22,703 nt of DNA, taken from assembly GCA_003449595.1 (NCBI GenBank), contig DMHB01000389.1, positions 1-22,703 on the forward strand. Reading direction: 5' to 3'. A model generated the notes under the pieces. That model was not told the DNA's origin, made no database searches, and saw only the letters and a list, made by a program, of their open reading frames with translations. Source of the DNA: Microscillaceae bacterium (GTDB taxonomy: Bacteria > Bacteroidota > Bacteroidia > Cytophagales > Microscillaceae). Positions 15,608 through 22,703 of the stretch are shown here, piece after piece (within the stretch, counting starts at the first letter, position 1; every line of letters starts with the position of its first letter). The position numbers were made by a program, and so were the translations under genes.

Positions 15608-15616
15608 AGTCATATT

Positions 15617-16957
15617 ATGCAAGTACACTATCTACAAGCCATTTCGCCGATCGATGGCCGGTATCATACCAAAACAACGGCCTTAGCTGCCTACTTCTCC
15701 GAATTTGCTTGGATGCGCTACCGTGTTTGGGTAGAGGTAGAATATTTTATAGCGCTTTGCCATACCCTCCCCGAGCTGCAACATACAGAGGAGCATATTT
15801 TTAAATCGCTCCGACAGAAATATACTGATTTCAAATTAGAGTATGCCCTCACCATCAAAGATATTGAGCAAACTACCAACCACGATATCAAGGCGGTTGA
15901 ATATTTTTTGAAAGAGGAATTGGGAGAAGTGGAAAATACGCCGCTACACGAGTTTGTCCATTTTGGCTTGACCTCGCAAGACATCAACAACACGGCGATT
16001 CCGATGTTGCTTCAAGCAGCGCTGAAAGAAATATATTTGCCCACGCTCAACACCCAAGTGGTGGCATTGTTGGAAACCAAAGCGCAAGAGTGGGCACAAG
16101 TGCCAATGTTGGCGCGCACCCACGGACAGCCTGCGTCGCCCACCAGGTTGGGCAAAGAAATACAAGTATTTGTAGAACGCTTGCAAGTGCAAATAGCCGC
16201 CTTACAGCAAATTCCCTTCACTGCCAAGTTTGGTGGTGCCACCGGCAACTTCAACGCCCACGCCATTGCCTATCCGCAAATAGACTGGAAGGCTTTTGCC
16301 GATAACTTTGTAGCCTCGTTGGGACTACAACGCCAGCAACACACCACCCAAATTGAACACTACGACCAAATGGCGGCCTTGTTAGACAATTTGAAGCGGA
16401 TTAACACCATTCTGATTGATTTTTGCCGTGATATTTGGCATTATATTTCTATCGATTATTTCAAACAACACATCAAAGCTGGTGAGGTGGGATCTTCGGC
16501 GATGCCACACAAGGTAAACCCAATTGACTTTGAAAACGCAGAAGGAAACTTAGGCATAGCCAATGCCAATTTCGAGTTTTTAGCTTCCAAATTGCCCATT
16601 TCACGCCTCCAACGCGACCTTACCGACTCGACAGTTTTACGTAACTTAGGCGTGCCCATCGCGCACACGCTCATCGCTTTGCAAGCTATCCACAAAGGCA
16701 TCCAAAAATTAGCCCTGAACGCGCCCGCGCTACAAGCAGATTTGGACAACAATTGGGCAGTATTGGCCGAAGCCATCCAAACCATTTTACGCCGCGAGCG
16801 CTACCCGCAGCCTTATGAAGCTTTGAAAGACCTGACACGCAATCATCAGAAAATTGATCAGGCGGCACTACATCTATTCATCGATGGGTTGGACATCCGC
16901 GAGGCAGTGAAAGCCGAACTCAGACAACTGACCCCTTCTACTTATCTTGGATTATAA
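15617..16957 (+). CDS. purB: adenylosuccinate lyase
   Basis: Catalyses two steps of purine synthesis: SAICAR to AICAR plus fumarate, and adenylosuccinate to AMP plus fumarate. The start ATG at 15617 gives 446 residues (MQVHYLQAISPIDGRY), close to the family length. An upstream in-frame TTG at 15605 would add four residues. Signature elements: NHDIKAVEYFLKE; HFGLTSQDINNTAIPM; ARTHGQPASPTRLGKE with catalytic His169; KFGGATGNFNAH; and the flexible signature loop GSSAMPHKVNPIDFENAEGN, with Ser293/Ser294 as the catalytic serine site. The sequence is of the long, E. coli-like PurB class. A YbgC-like thioesterase gene follows after 25 bp and is probably co-transcribed. The upstream gap carries a TAATTTTG element very near the ATG. 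Confidence 0.96.
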   Translation: MQVHYLQAISPIDGRYHTKTTALAAYFSEFAWMRYRVWVEVEYFIALCHTLPELQHTEEHIFKSLRQKYTDFKLEYALTIKDIEQTTNHDIKAVEYFLKEELGEVENTPLHEFVHFGLTSQDINNTAIPMLLQAALKEIYLPTLNTQVVALLETKAQEWAQVPMLARTHGQPASPTRLGKEIQVFVERLQVQIAALQQIPFTAKFGGATGNFNAHAIAYPQIDWKAFADNFVASLGLQRQQHTTQIEHYDQMAALLDNLKRINTILIDFCRDIWHYISIDYFKQHIKAGEVGSSAMPHKVNPIDFENAEGNLGIANANFEFLASKLPISRLQRDLTDSTVLRNLGVPIAHTLIALQAIHKGIQKLALNAPALQADLDNNWAVLAEAIQTILRRERYPQPYEALKDLTRNHQKIDQAALHLFIDGLDIREAVKAELRQLTPSTYLGL

Positions 16958-16982
16958 TTGATACGCTTCTCCTTTATCTCCT

Positions 16983-17390
16983 ATGTTTACCTTCGAAAAG
17001 CAAATCCGTGTCCGCTATGCCGACACAGACCAAATGGGCTATGTTTACTATGGCAACTATGCACAATATTATGAAGAAGCCCGCACCGAAGCCTTTCGGG
17101 CATTGGGCTATCCGTACAAGAATTTAGAAACAGAAGGAATTATGATGCCGGTTCGCTCTATGAATGTGCGTTATTATATGCCAGCGCGCTACGACGATCT
17201 GCTTACGGTCAAGGTCATTATCCCTGAAATGCCTTTGGCCAAATTCATTTTCGATTATGAAGTTTACAACGAAGAAAAAATTTTGATTAACCAAGGTAGC
17301 ACTATTTTGGTATTGATAGAAAAAAACACCAATAAAATTCTCCGGTGTCCCGATGACTTAAAAAAAATATTTGCGCCTTACTTTTCATAA
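16983..17390 (+). CDS. acyl-CoA thioesterase, YbgC/4HBT hotdog family
   Basis: A 135-residue hotdog-fold thioesterase, presumably cleaving short acyl-CoA thioesters in the cytoplasm. It starts with the strand and catalytic loop IRVRYADTDQMGYVYYGNYA, in which Asp16 is at the position of the family's catalytic Asp. It continues with the central helix YYEEARTEAFRALGYPY and ends with beta strands (MNVRYYMPARYDDLLTVKV, TILVLIEKNT). Length and motif order match YbgC-type members. The physiological substrate cannot be read from sequence; a link to the Tol-Pal system, known for ybgC in Proteobacteria, is not supported here, as no tol gene is nearby. It lies 25 bp after purB on the same strand. Confidence 0.92.
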   Translation: MFTFEKQIRVRYADTDQMGYVYYGNYAQYYEEARTEAFRALGYPYKNLETEGIMMPVRSMNVRYYMPARYDDLLTVKVIIPEMPLAKFIFDYEVYNEEKILINQGSTILVLIEKNTNKILRCPDDLKKIFAPYFS

Positions 17391-17454
17391 ACCTACTCCA
17401 AACACGATTGCTTCAAAACGAAAACTAAATCATAAACAAGGACGCTATTTTTTG

Positions 17455-17462
17455 TAATTTTG
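17455..17462 (+). promoter_or_regulatory. candidate -7 promoter element for the TPR/binding-protein gene
   Basis: TAATTTTGCG is a perfect TAnnTTTG, 110 bp upstream of the ATG at 17573. It implies a leader of about 100 nt, containing a small ORF (17485-17595) and a palindrome (17520-17535). No clear -33 TTG is at standard spacing. Confidence 0.45.
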
Positions 17463-17484
17463 CGCCCGCGTCTTTTCATCTCTA

Positions 17485-17595
17485 ATGCCAGCTAATAACA
17501 CCGGAAACATTAACCCCAATTTCAAAAATTTGAAAATATTTATACTCTTCAAGCATTTAACTCCCCCCAAAGATGATGTTTTGTACATATCGTAA
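17485..17595 (+). CDS. small ORF in the leader of the TPR/binding-protein gene (36 aa, speculative)
   Basis: ATG to TAA gives 36 residues starting MPANNTGNINPNFKNLKIF. It lies between the candidate promoter and the main gene, and its 3' end overlaps the main start by 23 nt in another frame. It could be a leader peptide, or chance. No homology is recognised and no ribosome binding site is seen. Confidence 0.2.
   Translation: MPANNTGNINPNFKNLKIFILFKHLTPPKDDVLYIS
17520..17535. promoter_or_regulatory. 16-bp inverted repeat, possible operator
   Basis: TTTCAAA-AA-TTTGAAA is a perfect inverted repeat of 7 bp arms with a 2-bp centre. It lies downstream of the candidate promoter and 37 bp before the main start. 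It is AT-rich, so chance is a real alternative. Confidence 0.25.
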
Positions 17596-19315
17596 AGCCC
17601 TATTTTTTGTATGCACTTGGTGTTTTCCTATGGTGCTTTTTGGACAAAGTGCAGGTGCGCTGTTCAAAACTTATACCGAAAGCAAATCTTTTTTAGAAAG
17701 GCAGCAATACAGCCAAGCCCTCAGCGGTTTTGAAAGCCTTACCAAACCTTCTAAATCCAATATTTACATTGAGTTTGCGCATTATTTTGCAGCCTATGCG
17801 GCTTATAAAAATAATGACCCCGCCAAAGCCCGTACTTTGCTCGAAAATTTACTGCAAAACTACCCTAACTGCCCCCAGAAGCAAGACGCGCTCTATCTCT
17901 TGGGCGAAGTACTGTTTCAAACCAACCAACACCTGCTTGGGCTAAGTTATTTGGAAAAAATTACCGACGAGAAAATCAAACAGCAAGCAGAGGCTATGAA
18001 GGGTAACTATTTGCAAAAACTTTCTCAAAATACCCTGAAAACCATTTTGCAAGACCGCCCCCAAGATATTTTCGTAGCACAGCTCTTGGTCGATAAAATG
18101 GCCGTCGAAGCCCAAACTTGGGAAGATATACAAGCTATGGAACAAACCATTGCCAAGTATAATGTACAGCGCCCCAACAAACAACGTATCAAACAAAAAA
18201 TTAACGTCAAAGAAGGTACTTACAACGTAGCTGTTATTTTACCGCTCAACTTGGAAGGACTCAAGAATAATGAGAAAACCACCCTGAGCCGTATGGCTGT
18301 CGATTTGTACCAAGGGATGCGATTAGCCAAAAAAGAACTCGAAAAGAAAAACATTAAAGTTGATACCTATGTCTATGATTTGGGTAAAAGTGAAGAAGGT
18401 AAACTGGTAGAAATCATAGCTTCGGGCGAAATGGACAAAATGGATTTAATCATCGGGCCTGTGTTCGAAAACCAATGGGCTATTGTCAGCGATTATGCTG
18501 CCAAGCAACAAATCAACATTGTACAACCCTTGACCGATGACGATAAATTTTTAAAAAATGAGTACGCATTCCTGATGCGTTCTTCCATCGATACCCAAGC
18601 AGAAATGGCTGCTCGTTTTGCCTTACAAAACTTCCCCCAAAAGGAAGTAGCCATCTACTATGACAACATCCCCAAAAATCAGCGATTTGCTGAAATTTAC
18701 AGGAATTATTGCCAAAAAATGGGCTTGAAAGTTTCCAAATTTCAAGAAGTCAATGCCGCACAAGTACAAGATATTCCAGATATGCTCAAAGGGCTTAACA
18801 AGGCAGAATTAGGCCACTTGGTGTTTAGCACAGGGAGCGCTTTGCTGGTCAAAGAATTTTTACAAGCCAAAGGGCAATTAAATCTCAATGTGCCTCTGAT
18901 GGGTACTCAAGCCTGGCTCAACTTTGAAGACAATGAGTTTGATACCCGTGCCTACGAAAAAGAGCAAGTTTATTTTGTGTATCCTAATTTGCAAATTTTA
19001 GAAGACGAAGGAGCCACCAACCTTTCCGAAGAAGTGCAAACCGTAGCAGGTCTTGCCAAAGAATACGAAACCCTTACCCGCAAAAAACCAACTGCCGAGT
19101 CGTTCAGCGGATTTGAAATGCTTACTTTCTTTGTCGATTTGCTTCAGAAATATGGCGTGAAAAACACTTTTCAAACCTTCTTAAAAACTACAACTCCACA
19201 AAAAGGAATCGTAGTTGCCGGTTTTGATTATAGCTTAGGCAACGACAACCACTATGTGCCCATTATGCGCATTGAAGAAGGTCAGCTAAAACTGTTAAAC
19301 AAGCTAAAAAAATAA
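17573..19315 (+). CDS. periplasmic TPR plus ligand-binding-fold protein, LpoA-like layout
   Basis: A 580-residue exported protein. The N-terminus has a signal peptide (hydrophobic about residues 9-22, ending LFGQS) without a convincing lipobox. Residues of about 38-130 are TPR-like helical repeats (ALSGFESL, AHYFAAYAAYKNNDPAKARTL, ALYLLGEVLFQTNQHLLGL). Residues of about 215-560 are a type I periplasmic binding fold: YNVAVILPLNL, DLYQGMRLAKKEL, LIIGPVFENQ, VAIYYDNI, VPLMGTQAWL and SGFEMLTFF. This order, TPR then binding fold, matches LpoA, the lipoprotein activator of PBP1A in Gammaproteobacteria. Flavobacterial relatives of the second half, as I recall them, carry LysM instead. No ABC transporter genes are near, so a cell-wall role is an inference as good as solute uptake. 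hemL follows after 21 bp. Confidence 0.8.
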   Translation: MMFCTYRKALFFVCTWCFPMVLFGQSAGALFKTYTESKSFLERQQYSQALSGFESLTKPSKSNIYIEFAHYFAAYAAYKNNDPAKARTLLENLLQNYPNCPQKQDALYLLGEVLFQTNQHLLGLSYLEKITDEKIKQQAEAMKGNYLQKLSQNTLKTILQDRPQDIFVAQLLVDKMAVEAQTWEDIQAMEQTIAKYNVQRPNKQRIKQKINVKEGTYNVAVILPLNLEGLKNNEKTTLSRMAVDLYQGMRLAKKELEKKNIKVDTYVYDLGKSEEGKLVEIIASGEMDKMDLIIGPVFENQWAIVSDYAAKQQINIVQPLTDDDKFLKNEYAFLMRSSIDTQAEMAARFALQNFPQKEVAIYYDNIPKNQRFAEIYRNYCQKMGLKVSKFQEVNAAQVQDIPDMLKGLNKAELGHLVFSTGSALLVKEFLQAKGQLNLNVPLMGTQAWLNFEDNEFDTRAYEKEQVYFVYPNLQILEDEGATNLSEEVQTVAGLAKEYETLTRKKPTAESFSGFEMLTFFVDLLQKYGVKNTFQTFLKTTTPQKGIVVAGFDYSLGNDNHYVPIMRIEEGQLKLLNKLKK

Positions 19316-19336
19316 TTCTTTCTTCCTGTTACCACT

Positions 19337-20632
19337 ATGCAAACCACACGAAGCGAATCTTTATTTCAAAAAGCGCAGCAGTTCATACCCGGTGGTGTCA
19401 ACTCGCCGGTGCGTGCCTTCAAAGCTGTAGGCGGGAAGCCACTCTTTATTAAATCCGCACAAGGCGCTTATCTTTTTGATGAAGACAACAACCGATATAT
19501 CGAATTAATCAACTCTTGGGGGCCTATGATTTTAGGCCACGCCCACCCAATGATTGAAAAAGCGGTGGTGGAAACCGTTCGCTTTTCGCCTTCTTTTGGG
19601 GCACCCACCGCCCGCGAAATAGAAATGGCCGAATTGATCACTACGATGGTACCTTCGGTCGAAAAGGTACGAATGGTCAACTCGGGTACCGAAGCCTGTA
19701 TGAGCGCCATCCGCTTGGCAAGAGGCTTTACAGGTAGAGACAAGATCATCAAATTTGAAGGTTGCTACCACGGCCACGGCGATTCTTTTCTGATTGCCGC
19801 CGGCAGTGGTGCTATTACGATGGGAACTCCCGACAGCCCCGGTGTAACCAAAGGCACTGCCAACGACACGCTGACAGCCCCCTACAACGATTTGGCTGCG
19901 GTCAGACAATTGGTAGAAGCCAATCCACGCCAAATAGCCGCCATCATCATCGAGCCGGTAGCTGGCAATATGGGGCTGGTGCTGCCTCAGCCAGGTTTTT
20001 TGGAAGGCCTGCGCCAACTTTGCGACCAAGAAGGCATTATTCTCATTTTTGATGAGGTAATGACCGGCTTTCGGTTGGCCAAAGGGGGAGCGCAAGAGCG
20101 CCTTGGCGTAAAGCCTGATATGACCACCCTTGGCAAAATTATTGGTGGTGGCTTGCCAGTTGGGGCCTATGGTGGGCGCAAAGAAATTATGGATTATGTA
20201 TCGCCTGCCGGGCCGGTTTATCAAGCCGGCACCCTTTCGGGGAATCCTGTAGCGATGGCTGCAGGATTGGCGATGTTGCACCATCTGAACGACAACCCGT
20301 CTATTTATACACAGTTGGATAACATTACTGCGGCCATCACACAAGGAATTGCGCAAGCCGCCAGTGCATTAGGCAAGCAACTGACTATCAACCAAATAGG
20401 CTCTATGTACAGTTTATTTTTTACCGAAGAGCCGGTGGTTGACTTTGCTTCCGCGAAACGTGCTGATTTAGAAGCTTTTGGATTGTATTTCAGAACTATG
20501 TTGGCACACGGGGTCTATTTAGCTCCTTCGCAATTTGAAAGCTTATTCGTATCTGTAGCGCTTTCGCAAGCCGATATCGACCAGATTATACAAGCCAACG
20601 CTATTAGTTTAGCGGCAGTGTTTAAAAAGTAA
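19337..20632 (+). CDS. hemL: glutamate-1-semialdehyde 2,1-aminomutase
   Basis: A PLP enzyme of the C5 pathway; it converts glutamate-1-semialdehyde to 5-aminolevulinate, the precursor of heme and other tetrapyrroles. The 431 residues are full length. Visible motifs: FIPGGVNSPVRAFKAVGG at the N-terminus; NSWGPMILGHAHP; VNSGTEACMSAIRLARGFTG; FEGCYHGHGDSFL; the PLP-contact IFDEVMTGFRL (Asp on the pyridine nitrogen); TTLGKIIGGGLPVGAYGG with Lys267 forming the Schiff base; and GTLSGNPVAMAAGL. The GVNSPVRAF and GHGDSFL stretches separate it from ornithine-type aminotransferases. It sits 21 bp after the TPR/binding-protein gene, so it is probably co-transcribed. It converges on the DUF4249 gene with only 2 bp between stops. 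Confidence 0.96.
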   Translation: MQTTRSESLFQKAQQFIPGGVNSPVRAFKAVGGKPLFIKSAQGAYLFDEDNNRYIELINSWGPMILGHAHPMIEKAVVETVRFSPSFGAPTAREIEMAELITTMVPSVEKVRMVNSGTEACMSAIRLARGFTGRDKIIKFEGCYHGHGDSFLIAAGSGAITMGTPDSPGVTKGTANDTLTAPYNDLAAVRQLVEANPRQIAAIIIEPVAGNMGLVLPQPGFLEGLRQLCDQEGIILIFDEVMTGFRLAKGGAQERLGVKPDMTTLGKIIGGGLPVGAYGGRKEIMDYVSPAGPVYQAGTLSGNPVAMAAGLAMLHHLNDNPSIYTQLDNITAAITQGIAQAASALGKQLTINQIGSMYSLFFTEEPVVDFASAKRADLEAFGLYFRTMLAHGVYLAPSQFESLFVSVALSQADIDQIIQANAISLAAVFKK

Positions 20633-20634
20633 AA

Positions 20635-21516
20635 TTAGCGGATTGGTAGAGGTAAATAAACCAATTCATCTTCTTTGATGATAAACATTCGTCGGTCGTA
20701 GGCCAAGGCAGCTACTACGCCAAAACCTCCTTGTACGGTTGAGCGAATAGTGGTGGGCTGTGCAAACGGATTGCCATTGGCTCGGGCAGCATCTTGTACA
20801 CTCCTCAAAAAATCATAAAAAGATTTTTCGATGTGATAAAGGCTGACAATGACCGTATCACCTACCTCATAGCGGTAGTTGGTTCCAATGGTTACTTCAT
20901 TGTTAGTAGTAAAACGTGCATCAAAAGTAAAATCAGATTCGCGAAATCCTGTCAAGCTATCACGGTTGATTACCATTCTGTAGTAATTGGAGGCATTGGG
21001 GTCATTATCGGGAAACCGAATGAATAAAAATGCTTTGTTCTGATCATTGAACCGAGCCTCTATGCTGGTAAATTGGGGCGGGGGTAGGAAAGTAGTGGTT
21101 CCTACCACCCGTCTTCCTTTATCGTCGGTAGCTTCTATTTGGTAGGTTTGGCCTGTGTTGGGTGCAATAAACCTGCTTCCAATGAAATTGTATCCCTTTC
21201 GGGTAGAAAAATTGATGGCATTACTTTGGCGCAACACTTCGCCGCGGCCAGTGGTAGTGTTGAGCAAAGTTACGGTTGCATTGTTGACCAAAGGAAGCGC
21301 TGGCGAGTCAAAATAGCCCGAACTCTCAGTTAATAGCACAGTGGGTTGTTGACCCGCTTCCAAATAACACTCAATGACCAACTGATTGACATAGGGAGGA
21401 AGATCAACTGTTACATCTTTTTGAAATCGGCCACAGCCCAAACTCAGACTGATAAGGCTTAGCAAAAATACCCAAGCGGCAATGTTGTAAAACAAAAGTA
21501 AGCGTATTCGAAGCAT
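20635..21516 (-). CDS. DUF4249 family lipoprotein, TonB-receptor partner
   Basis: A 293-residue predicted lipoprotein of the DUF4249 family, which in Bacteroidota is encoded beside TonB-dependent receptors. The N-terminus is positively charged, then hydrophobic (about residues 6-26), and ends at Cys28 (SLSLGC), a slightly unusual lipobox with Ser at -3. Residues after Cys28 (GRFQKDV) lack the acidic cluster that often marks surface lipoproteins of this phylum. The mature part opens with VDLPPYVNQLVIECYLEAGQ, the family's typical start, and is beta-rich with an Ig-like look. Its ATG overlaps the receptor's stop in TAATG, so translation is coupled. The role is unproven; an accessory to substrate capture at the outer membrane is inferred from the pairing. 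Confidence 0.88.
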   Translation of the reverse strand: MLRIRLLLFYNIAAWVFLLSLISLSLGCGRFQKDVTVDLPPYVNQLVIECYLEAGQQPTVLLTESSGYFDSPALPLVNNATVTLLNTTTGRGEVLRQSNAINFSTRKGYNFIGSRFIAPNTGQTYQIEATDDKGRRVVGTTTFLPPPQFTSIEARFNDQNKAFLFIRFPDNDPNASNYYRMVINRDSLTGFRESDFTFDARFTTNNEVTIGTNYRYEVGDTVIVSLYHIEKSFYDFLRSVQDAARANGNPFAQPTTIRSTVQGGFGVVAALAYDRRMFIIKEDELVYLPLPIR

Positions 21517-22703
21517 TAGAATTTAAAATTGTAGGTAATGGTTGGAATAATTGGAAACAGCGATACTTCGCGTGCCCGGAAGCCAGTAATGATATTGGTA
21601 GTTGTGTTTTTTATTTCTTCAAAGAATACAAAATAGGCATTTCTGCGATTATACACATTGTAAATGCTGAATGTTAGATCCGAGGTGCCTCTCTTAGGAT
21701 TGAGTTGCCAAACCAATCCTACATCCAAACGGTGATAATCCGGCAAACGGAAGGTGTTTCTACCCTGAAAAACAGGCACCACCACCGTATTGCCCCCGGG
21801 CACATTTTGCAAAAAGAACCGACCTTCGGGCAAGGAGTAAGCATTTCCAGTGTTAAACACCCAAGTAAGCGTAAACAACAAACGCTTGCTTAGTCGGTGG
21901 GTAAGCACAAATGAGAAATCGTGCCGCCGATCGAATCTGGGGAAAAAAGGCTCGCCATTGTTGATAGCGGGGTTGCCATTACTTGGGCCAAATTGACGCT
22001 GAGTCCACGACAAAGTATAGCCAATCCAACCGGTAGTGCGGCCTTCTTTTTTTTCCAAATAAAACTCATTGCCATAGCTCCAGCCCCGCCCCACAACAAA
22101 TTCGGCTTCTAAGTTGGCATTGCCAAAAATCCTTGCTCCGTCGCGTAAATCCAACTGGTTGGTCAAATACTTGTAATACACCTCGTTGGAGAGCAAAATT
22201 TTACCTCCAAAAAGCGACGCTTGTACACCCAAAGCCGCCTGATCTGCAATTTGTGGCAAAGCGACCCGTGTAGAAGGATACCAAATATCGGTAGGAATCG
22301 AAGCCCCTGAGTTCGATACCAAATGCAAATATTGGTACATACGGTTCAGGCTCGCTTTGAGCGAAACCTTCTCCGAAACTTTATAACGCGCCGAAAAACG
22401 AGGCTCAAAGCCGCCATATTGGGTGTTTTGATATTGAAATCCTGATAATCGGAAGCCAAAATTAAAGCGCCACCGATCGGAGGCTATCCAATCGTCGGCA
22501 AAATATATAGCCCCTTGTTGGGAAAAAAGCCTGTTTTCAGTTAAAAAGTCAACTGTTCCATCATCGCTTCCCAACTGAATGCGACCTACTAAAAATTGGT
22601 GTTGGGTGTAATGTATGCCAAATTTGATGTTGTGTTTGGAAGAGGCCAAATAGTCGAAATCAACCTTAGCGCCCATATCTTGCACATCCGAACTGATATT
22701 GAA
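21516..22703 (-). CDS. TonB-dependent receptor, C-terminal part (runs off the right edge)
   Basis: The last 395 or so residues of an outer-membrane TonB-dependent receptor; the frame is open to 22703, so the signal peptide, any carboxypeptidase-like domain, the TonB box and the plug lie outside. The sequence shows alternating beta strands with aromatic girdles: HNIKFGIHYTQHQFLVG, WRFNFGFRLSGFQYQNTQYG, FEPRFSARYKVSEKVSLKAS, the common 'YQYLHLVSNSG' stretch, GNEFYLEKKEGRTTGWIGYT, DRRHDFSFVLTHRLSKRLLF and YHRLDVGLVWQ. It ends in ITYNFKF, a C-terminal aromatic beta-signal for barrel insertion. Many family members paired with DUF4249 have the same ending. The substrate is unknown. The stop codon shares one base with the start of the DUF4249 gene. 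Confidence 0.93.
   Translation of the reverse strand, partial: FNISSDVQDMGAKVDFDYLASSKHNIKFGIHYTQHQFLVGRIQLGSDDGTVDFLTENRLFSQQGAIYFADDWIASDRWRFNFGFRLSGFQYQNTQYGGFEPRFSARYKVSEKVSLKASLNRMYQYLHLVSNSGASIPTDIWYPSTRVALPQIADQAALGVQASLFGGKILLSNEVYYKYLTNQLDLRDGARIFGNANLEAEFVVGRGWSYGNEFYLEKKEGRTTGWIGYTLSWTQRQFGPSNGNPAINNGEPFFPRFDRRHDFSFVLTHRLSKRLLFTLTWVFNTGNAYSLPEGRFFLQNVPGGNTVVVPVFQGRNTFRLPDYHRLDVGLVWQLNPKRGTSDLTFSIYNVYNRRNAYFVFFEEIKNTTTNIITGFRAREVSLFPIIPTITYNFKF

Noticed and set aside
19532..20356. 274-codon open frame on the minus strand, antisense to hemL
   Set aside because: It lies wholly within the strongly supported hemL gene, shows no domain or sensible hydrophobicity pattern, and is Arg/His/Gly-rich as expected from reading a coding strand backwards.

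Overview
The window looks like a chromosomal housekeeping segment from a member of the Bacteroidota, most likely a Cytophagales-type bacterium. The evidence is lineage-typical families (GWxTD lipoprotein, DUF4249 lipoprotein paired with a TonB-dependent receptor, HAMP-GAF-coiled-coil protein), almost no Shine-Dalgarno sequences, and repeated copies of the Bacteroidota -7 promoter element TAnnTTTG upstream of genes. Base composition is moderate and even. I see no rRNA, tRNA, CRISPR array, insertion sequence, phage gene or clear sign of recent transfer.

Layout. 1-772 (+): the 3' end of an AldB-type aldehyde dehydrogenase, then a DUF779 protein. 858-2216 (+): a GWxTD-domain lipoprotein, convergent with gyrB. 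2280-6179 (-): gyrB, a CoA-binding Rossmann protein and a lipoylated 2-oxo acid dehydrogenase E2. 6180-6514: the only gene-free stretch over 300 bp, a divergent control region with a direct repeat and a 17-bp palindrome. 6515-9922 (+): thrS and a polytopic GT-C-like membrane protein, closed by a strong bidirectional terminator. 10004-15434 (-): leuS, a DUF429 RNase H-fold protein and a membrane-anchored HAMP-GAF-coiled-coil protein. 15617-17390 (+): purB and a YbgC-like thioesterase. 17573-20632 (+): a periplasmic TPR plus ligand-binding-fold protein resembling LpoA in layout, then hemL. 20635-22703 (-): a DUF4249 lipoprotein translationally coupled to a TonB-dependent receptor that runs off the right edge.

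Most genes are core functions: DNA topology, tRNA charging with Thr and Leu, purine synthesis, tetrapyrrole synthesis and 2-oxo acid oxidation. Less ordinary are the ALDH/DUF779 pair, the GT-C-like protein with a divergent first loop, the HAMP-GAF protein with no recognisable output domain, the TPR/binding-protein fusion and the receptor/DUF4249 pair. I did not find a convincing undescribed multi-gene system. The best leads are those individual proteins, the thrS/E2 control region, and four identical TAATTTTG promoter elements, one of which implies a nearly leaderless purB mRNA.
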